From: Trichoderma breve
Taxonomy: Eukaryota; Ascomycota; Sordariomycetes; Hypocreales; Hypocreaceae
Direction: 5' to 3'
Assembly: GCF_028502605.1 (NCBI RefSeq)
Contig: NC_079234.1
Coordinates: forward strand, 124,001-188,000
Length of the DNA: 64,000 bases
In this document: positions 58,457-64,000 of the stretch, piece after piece
Layout of the letters: every line of letters begins with the position of its first letter
How positions within the stretch are numbered: the stretch's first letter is position 1
Position numbers and translations under genes: made by a program
Notes under the pieces: model-generated
What the model was told of the DNA's origin: nothing
Databases searched by the model: none
Seen by the model: the letters and a program-made list of their open reading frames with translations, nothing else

Positions 58457-59037
58457 GAGTTTCGGATGCGTTCCTACGCCGAGGCCAATAGGAGATAATA
58501 CGAAGCCAATGCTATGACCGGTGCGAATGAATGAGGTCTTTGGTCATTAAATCCGATTACACGAAGAAGATAGGAAGGAATGGGTGTATATCGAAATGGA
58601 AGGATGATATCGGCAAGTTGGAGTGCGCAGGAAATGCCCAAGTGGCAACATTACCTGGTAGGAGGCCATATCCAATTACATGTCGTTCCGACAGCCCACC
58701 TTTATCAGCTGTAGATCGGAACATGTTCCGACATTCAGTAATCAACAACTTGGGATAAGAACTTGGGCACAAGCCTACATAACACAGCACAACACAGTGA
58801 CTGCCATCGACATAAATATGCAATACAACATTAATCATTCTATTTTAGTCTAAATGAGTAGTTTCATTCATCATCCAAAAAATCTATTAAAGCCCAATCC
58901 TAAGAATCTCACAACTCTCCTTTCGTTTTGTAATATTCTGTTTATTAAGTAGACCACCATGTCTTTTCAAGAAGGTTTATTGGGGTAATTGTTGGGCAGG
59001 CATAAGCCAGCCGAGAACTGACTCAAGCACATTTGTT
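58457..59037. other. Regulator upstream region, about 580 nt
   Basis: Holds the presumed promoter of the Zn2Cys6 gene and the 3' end of the next MFS gene. No repeat or motif stood out. Confidence 0.45.
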
Positions 59038-60819
59038 CTAGCTCTGGGCAAACTTTGATCTAGCACGGAGCCTCTTGCCGAAGATATAAATGGCTGTTGT
59101 ACCGAAAATTCCCATCACACTGAGTCCAGCGAGAACCGTCACGCCCTTATCAACGCCCAAGTTGATAAAGAGAGGCCTTGCAAAGACAACAGCACCGCCA
59201 GCAATGCCAGATCTCCAAATGCTGTTGCTAGCGAATAGAGAGGCAGCGTATTTAGGGTAAGATAGCGGGATGTAGATGAATAGAGATTGCATCGTCCAAA
59301 AGTGTCCAAAGCAGAAAATAGCCACTCCAATAAGAGGCACCACCCAATGAATGCTAGGATTGGCTGTCCATGCAAAAATGAATAGCCCGATTGGCAGCAA
59401 AAAGGATCCAATAATGGCCGGAACAAGACGGTGTTCCTGTTCTCTGAAGCCACGTTTAATATTGTCGGGAACCATATAGAACTGCAGGTACGCAAAATAG
59501 GCAGCAAGCCCGATGATGACGCCGACAAGACAAGACAAGAATGTAAGGCCGGTCTGTCCAAGGTTGAATCCATACATTACTGGAAAGACGAGAGGAAAGA
59601 CCTCAAAAAATGTATAGAAGACGCCGTAGAAGTAACCGGTGTAAAGGTTAACGAAGAAAATGGCTGGATCCTTCATCATAATCTCCATAGGCTTGACCAA
59701 CGCATCAAAGAGGACTGCAGATGGGCTCATATGGCGCTGATTGATCTCGCTCTGCGACTGAAGTCTCGAATCGCCGGTCAGCTTGCGAAGTCGCCGTGCA
59801 CGTCTCAACAGAATAGTTGGTGCCGAGGTCTCAGGCATAAAAAGTAGTAGGGAAGCCAGCGCAAGAGAAGACATCCACACAATTTCCCACATGGGCCATC
59901 TCCAGCCTTTGGCTTGCGCTGCGAAACCACCAATCACAGGTCCAATTGCAGGTCCTGCCCACGCAGAGAATACCCACCACGAAAGACCAAAGGGGATATA
60001 CATAAGAGAGAACATGTCTCCAACTGTAGCACCGCCATTAGCCAAGGCTGGGCTGCCAAAAAATCCAAGCCAAAACCGCAGGGCCAAAAGTCCACCAAAG
60101 CTATCGACGACCGCTTCCGGAAAGGATAGAACCCAGTAGACAATATATGTCAAATAGTAAATATGATTCCTTCCGATGCTCGGGATTTCGGATAAAGGCG
60201 CGAAAAGGAGGTCGCCAATGCCATATGCGAGGACGTAGAGCCCAAGACCGAGGGTAGAAGCGACAGGACTGACATGAAACGCACGCTGGATTCCCTCCTC
60301 AGCGGTGGCGTAGATGGGCCCAGCGCAGTACACTGTCCATGTGTAAAAGCAGAGAACAAACAGGACGAAGTAGCGTTTGAGTCGAGACCAATTCTGAGGA
60401 TTGGCTGGGTCATCTGTGGTATACCAATCGACAAGAACAACGCCATCTGCAGTCTTTTGAGGACTGATCACAATAGATTTGGTACGTTGCAGTGCTAGTT
60501 CTCTTTCAGCCTCTAGTCGCTCGTTGCTGTATGGGGCGGTATGGACACTGGTGGTTGTTCTTGTTCGTCCGAGATGCTCTACATCATCACCCTCTTGACC
60601 AATTGATTCAGAGCTTTCGGAATTTGCCCCTTCGCCAGATTCAGACAGTACTGCGTCCAAATTCCGATGCTGATCATGTTTCTCGCTTGGATTAAGGTGG
60701 GCGATATATTCATTGGGTAGCTTAAAACCCTCTTCCTCTTCCGGGTATTTAAGAATTCCGTTTCGCGTAATCAGGCGAAGTAGCTGGCCTATGGGCGCTT
60801 CCCTGATGAGATCTCGCAT
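59038..60819 (-). CDS. MFS multidrug transporter of the FLR1/CaMDR1 type, 593 aa
   Basis: One uninterrupted exon. The ATG at 60819 (MRDLIREAPIGQLLRLITRN) is preferred because this is the standard opening of the family; the frame upstream of it lacks another ATG. A long acidic cytosolic N-terminus with Ser/Glu-rich residues (about 30-100) precedes NPQNWSRLKRYF at helix 1. Landmarks are TLGLGLYVLAYGIGDLLFAP, LSEIPSIGRN (motif A variant), GSPALANGGATVGDMFS and WAGPAIGPVIGGFAA (motif C). About 12 helices are present. FLR1-type carriers export azoles, benomyl, cycloheximide and related toxic compounds from the plasma membrane. Length is normal for the subfamily. It is in tandem with the Zn2Cys6 gene upstream of which its stop lies. 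Confidence 0.94.
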   Translation of the reverse strand: MRDLIREAPIGQLLRLITRNGILKYPEEEEGFKLPNEYIAHLNPSEKHDQHRNLDAVLSESGEGANSESSESIGQEGDDVEHLGRTRTTTSVHTAPYSNERLEAERELALQRTKSIVISPQKTADGVVLVDWYTTDDPANPQNWSRLKRYFVLFVLCFYTWTVYCAGPIYATAEEGIQRAFHVSPVASTLGLGLYVLAYGIGDLLFAPLSEIPSIGRNHIYYLTYIVYWVLSFPEAVVDSFGGLLALRFWLGFFGSPALANGGATVGDMFSLMYIPFGLSWWVFSAWAGPAIGPVIGGFAAQAKGWRWPMWEIVWMSSLALASLLLFMPETSAPTILLRRARRLRKLTGDSRLQSQSEINQRHMSPSAVLFDALVKPMEIMMKDPAIFFVNLYTGYFYGVFYTFFEVFPLVFPVMYGFNLGQTGLTFLSCLVGVIIGLAAYFAYLQFYMVPDNIKRGFREQEHRLVPAIIGSFLLPIGLFIFAWTANPSIHWVVPLIGVAIFCFGHFWTMQSLFIYIPLSYPKYAASLFASNSIWRSGIAGGAVVFARPLFINLGVDKGVTVLAGLSVMGIFGTTAIYIFGKRLRARSKFAQS

Positions 60820-62003
60820 CTTAATTGACAAATCGGGAAGGAAACGCGGCAAAAGTGATTGAGCCAATAAAGAAAAGGCCTGCAGCTGCTGGCAAGCCAG
60901 GCGTGAGAACCAATAAGAGTTGAAAGGATTCCGTAGGTACGTATAATTGTGGGATGGTGTTTATATTAGGAGTTTTCTTTATTTCTTGTGATTCATATGA
61001 AGTATGGAGTGAATTGAGTTTCTGTGTGACATCAAACAAAATGGACTGGAGAGTCTCGATACTAAATACTCTAATGCTTGCCTTCGTAGCCTGTAACATA
61101 GTGATTCTGGTATACAGAAAATGGAAACTGCCCTGTGTCTTACAAAGGAAGATTACTGTGCAATTATTATCAAGCCCAAGTCCTTGGCCTTCTTCACTCT
61201 GTCTTCGCTAATTACAAAGCAGCATGCTAACCTAGAAAAGTAATTTGCTGATGTTTTGATTTCCTGGTTCCAGCAGATCTCAGCTCTTGAGCCAATCGCA
61301 AACGCTCTCAGAAACTTTAATCCAGAGGCCACCACGCTATTCGCCCGGCCATGTATTATGATATCAGCCCAGATTTGTGACTCTTGAGCTGAGAAATTCG
61401 ATTGCGGTGCCAGGCACGGAATATGTGGTGATGCGGAAGCTATGCCCGAATTTGATAGTCCCGATCTAGATCTTCCCTTATTCAGCATATTCGATTTCAG
61501 GTTAGTGAGATTTTCTGTCGAGATGCCATTCGCTCTACTTTGCCTATAACGGATATACGATCCGCCCTTTGGGTGGCCGCCAGCAGTTCCTTGCGTCTTC
61601 TCGTGTACCTTTTTTCCAATTACGCCCTGACATCGGCACATCCGGATGTTAGCTAATGAGACATTTGCCGAGATTGCGGCAGAACTCGATGCCATCCACG
61701 CCGTAGATGCGTAGCCAATGGCTTGTAATGCTAGCCGGCACACGTATTTTGCGGCATGTGTGATTTAAGCTTACCTTGGGCACTTAGCCATACCCAGTTT
61801 TGCAATCTCCACGAGTAGCCTTGTATTATATAATTTACGCCCATTTTCTTATTCTCTATCTATTATGCAAGAAAAAGAGAAGGCATTGGAAAAAGCTGCG
61901 ATACTTTATTCCCTAGTGTGACGAATTATGACAATTATGGTCGCTGGCGTACTCATGCTGTTCAGGGCAGTCCTACGGTTGACAAGTAAAAGCCCGAATC
62001 CAT
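60820..62003. other. Intergenic stretch, about 1.2 kb
   Basis: Between the FLR1-type MFS gene and the next regulator. An open minus-strand frame at 61153-61743 (196 codons) has no recognised family, no clear splice context and irregular composition, so it is not called. Nothing else stood out. Confidence 0.45.
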
Positions 62004-64000
62004 TTACCCGGCCTGTAAAGTCTCTGCGTATTTCTGCAAACCCTGGCCAATAATATTGATAAATGGCCATTGCACATTGTGCATAAAGAGACGAGCCCAA
62101 AGCCTTGAGACTGCCAGACCAAGTGTATGTGGCCGCGAAATGTCGATGTCTAAGCCGATATCCGCCTTGTCAATATCCAAGTAAGATTTTGCTTCTTGTA
62201 CAATGGCATTGACCCAGCGGAGGATGCGGTTCTCATTTTCTTTCCCACATCGATCTCAGTTAAGATGTTACCTCAATATGAGGAAGGGGTAGCTTACCCG
62301 TCAAAAATTGAGGATTATGTGGTTGAGATAATGAACATAACCATTTACTCAAAAAGACTGCGCATTCGAGGCTGGATAGACAATGGCGGACGCTCCAGAA
62401 AAATGCTTGACTACGCGCAACACTGTCAATTCCGAGCCGAACGGGAATGCTCAGCGCATGTGTAGAGTATATTAGGGCGGGGATCAAGAAACGACCTCGC
62501 GATGGGGATGGTGCTTTTGCGATAGCAGCTGCAATTAGCAATGGGTCTCGGGTCTCAAGTGCTCGGTGAGGGCCTAAATTGATGCATGCACGAATATAGG
62601 CAAGGCCAAGGAGGGCACTTGATGTAAATGGAATTGGTCCATTCTCGTTTGATGGATCGAGGCTGGATTCCGGTGCTTGTTTCCAGACCAGAGTCCATGA
62701 TCGAAGCGCCCGTCTGTGCATAGCATAAGTACTCTATTACACGCGGGATCTTGGGAGGAATAGCATCAACTGGAAGATTTCCCCGTTTATACTTACTCAA
62801 TCTTGTTCAATTCTTCATCTGGTAATGCCGTCGAGTAATCTAATGTCGAGAGGGAAAGTTCTCGTATTAGATGTAGTCTTTGAAGGAGTCCATGGAGAAG
62901 TATGTAATTTCCAAGCGGTGCAGGCGTGGGGTTAATGTGGGCGTTGCTCCCTGAATTTGTAAGAAGGCGGGACAAGGCATCTTGGTAATGAAGCTGCTCT
63001 GCCTTTACATCGCGCCGTGCAGCTTGCCACTGAGCAGCAGTTTGAGCATTCCATTCTCTTGTCGAGCAGGGCAAGCGAAGGTAAATCTCATTACTCCGTA
63101 GCGCCGGGTAAACGTTATATGCGATGCTGTGAACATGGATGAATGTGAATGAGACAAGCTTTGTTCTTCGAACAGACTCTTGCTCTGACCATTCAGTCCA
63201 CGATAAATTTGCAGAGCCTGAATCATTTTCAACGGTTTCTCGTAACCCCACCTCTCTAAGGCGGTGAACAAGTAAACTCTGGAGGTTCAGTGCTTCATGA
63301 AGCAGCTCTGAATCTTCCCAAGTAGCATAGCCCATTAGGATCAATAAACAGCGGATTGTATCCATTTCTTTGTAAGGTGTAGAGTTCGGATGCTCCGAAT
63401 TTGAAGACCCCACAGTGGAGGAATGAGGGCCAGAAGGCTGCTGAATGAATCGACTGCACAAGTTTAGAGGTGATAACATTGATTCTACCCTTTGGCTGAC
63501 CGCTCTTTCTCTTTGGGATAGATTTGCTAAAACAATTGCTTTCGAAGTGCGGAAGAGAGTTCTTGAGTTTCGGTGCTCAAAGCAATACTGAGCACCTGTA
63601 GCGCACAGGGCTAAGATAAGTTCAATGGGGCAATTGCCCGGTCGAAAGGTTGGAGCATGAAGGAACTGAAGATGAGAATGGAATCCCCCAAAGAAAGATT
63701 TGATGTATCTAGTGAGAGTATGTCTAGACGGCAAGACGAAATCTGGGATAATGTCGTGATACTTTTCCAGAGAGGCATTGAAACGTGCTCGAATATCGGA
63801 ATCCACTCTCAAGGAATATGTCTTGAAGTTGGAATCATGAGGATCTACAAAGCAACAAACGTCAGTCTCGGCCCCGTGAAAACTGATCACGTATCATAAA
63901 GGGACTAAATCAAAGAGACAAAGAGGAGTTGATGTAGCGATTAGACTGCTGGGAGTTTTACCTGTATCTGATATAGAGGTAAGAGGGTGGTCGCCTTGTG
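62004..64000 (-). CDS. Fungal-specific TF-domain regulator, 5' end cut by window edge
   Basis: Exons 62797 to about 63890, 62298-62713 and 62004-62239, with introns 62714-62796 (83 nt) and 62240-62297 (58 nt). Phases close to a stop at 62004. The large exon has the middle homology domain opening SRHTLTRYIKSFFGGFHSHL followed by FLHAPTFRP. The last exon ends with LAVSRLWARLFMHNVQWPF and the IIGQGLQKYAETL helix, all usual in the C2H2-linked subgroup of fungal TF-domain proteins. There is no in-frame ATG at the 5' side. At least one further intron (acceptor near 63850-63890) and the DNA-binding region must lie at or beyond the right edge. A short piece of an upstream exon may be present at 63961-64000. 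A nuclear regulator is inferred; the DNA-binding type is unknown. Confidence 0.82.

Noticed and set aside
60820..60867. Extending the FLR1-type transporter upstream of 60819
   Set aside because: The longer frame begins at a TTG and lacks an ATG; the ATG at 60819 matches the standard family N-terminus.
61153..61743. Open minus-strand frame of 196 codons
   Set aside because: No recognisable domain, no supporting splice partners. Left uncalled.

Overview
This window is nuclear DNA from a filamentous ascomycete (Pezizomycotina). The reasons are short spliceosomal introns (about 46 to 175 nt, GTRNGT donors, CTAAC/CTGAC-like branch sites), monocistronic genes on both strands, Zn2Cys6 and C2H2 regulators with the fungal-specific middle homology domain, and families that are typical of ascomycete accessory regions. 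I cannot name genus or species. I reconstructed 22 genes or gene fragments plus one decayed P450 by joining reading frames across introns. No rRNA, tRNA, CRISPR array or intact transposon was recognised.

Layout. 0-3.5 kb: 5' part of a zinc-cluster-less fungal regulator running off the left edge, then a small peroxiredoxin-like gene. 5.2-16 kb: Zn2Cys6 regulator, salicylate-hydroxylase-like FAD monooxygenase, P450, an amidohydrolase of the 6-methylsalicylate-decarboxylase type with a predicted signal peptide, and a secreted type-B carboxylesterase whose nucleophile elbow is damaged. 16.4-28 kb: C2H2 regulator, MFS transporter, FAH-family hydrolase, MhpA-like FAD hydroxylase and a type I extradiol (VOC) dioxygenase, together a plausible meta-cleavage route for a phenolic compound. 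28.3-37.3 kb: NCS1 permease, Zn2Cys6 regulator and a fused hydantoinase/DUF917 protein, a plausible uptake and opening module for a hydantoin-like N-heterocycle. 38-49 kb: seven-helix rhodopsin-domain protein, BAHD-like acyltransferase, phenol-2-monooxygenase-like flavoprotein (with a GC-AG intron) and GMC oxidoreductase. 51.9-53.4 kb: P450 pseudogene. 54-64 kb: two multidrug MFS pumps, a Zn2Cys6 regulator between them, and a further fungal regulator cut by the right edge.

How the parts may work together. The left half reads as an aromatic-acid catabolic island: secreted or imported ester/acid processing, ring hydroxylation, ring cleavage, hydrolysis of the cleavage product, transport and several dedicated regulators. 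A GCGGGG core, usually TGCGGGG, recurs about sixteen times by eye in the intergenic regions between 4.8 and 31.3 kb (upstream of the first Zn2Cys6 gene, the decarboxylase/esterase pair, the C2H2 regulator, the MFS gene, the FAH/hydroxylase pair, the dioxygenase, and the permease/regulator pair). I did not see it in the intergenic DNA of the right half. It fits the CreA/Mig1 consensus SYGGRG but is more uniform than that consensus requires, so it may mark a shared regulon. Exon boundaries were placed by hand from reading-frame continuity and splice signals and have not been checked against transcripts.
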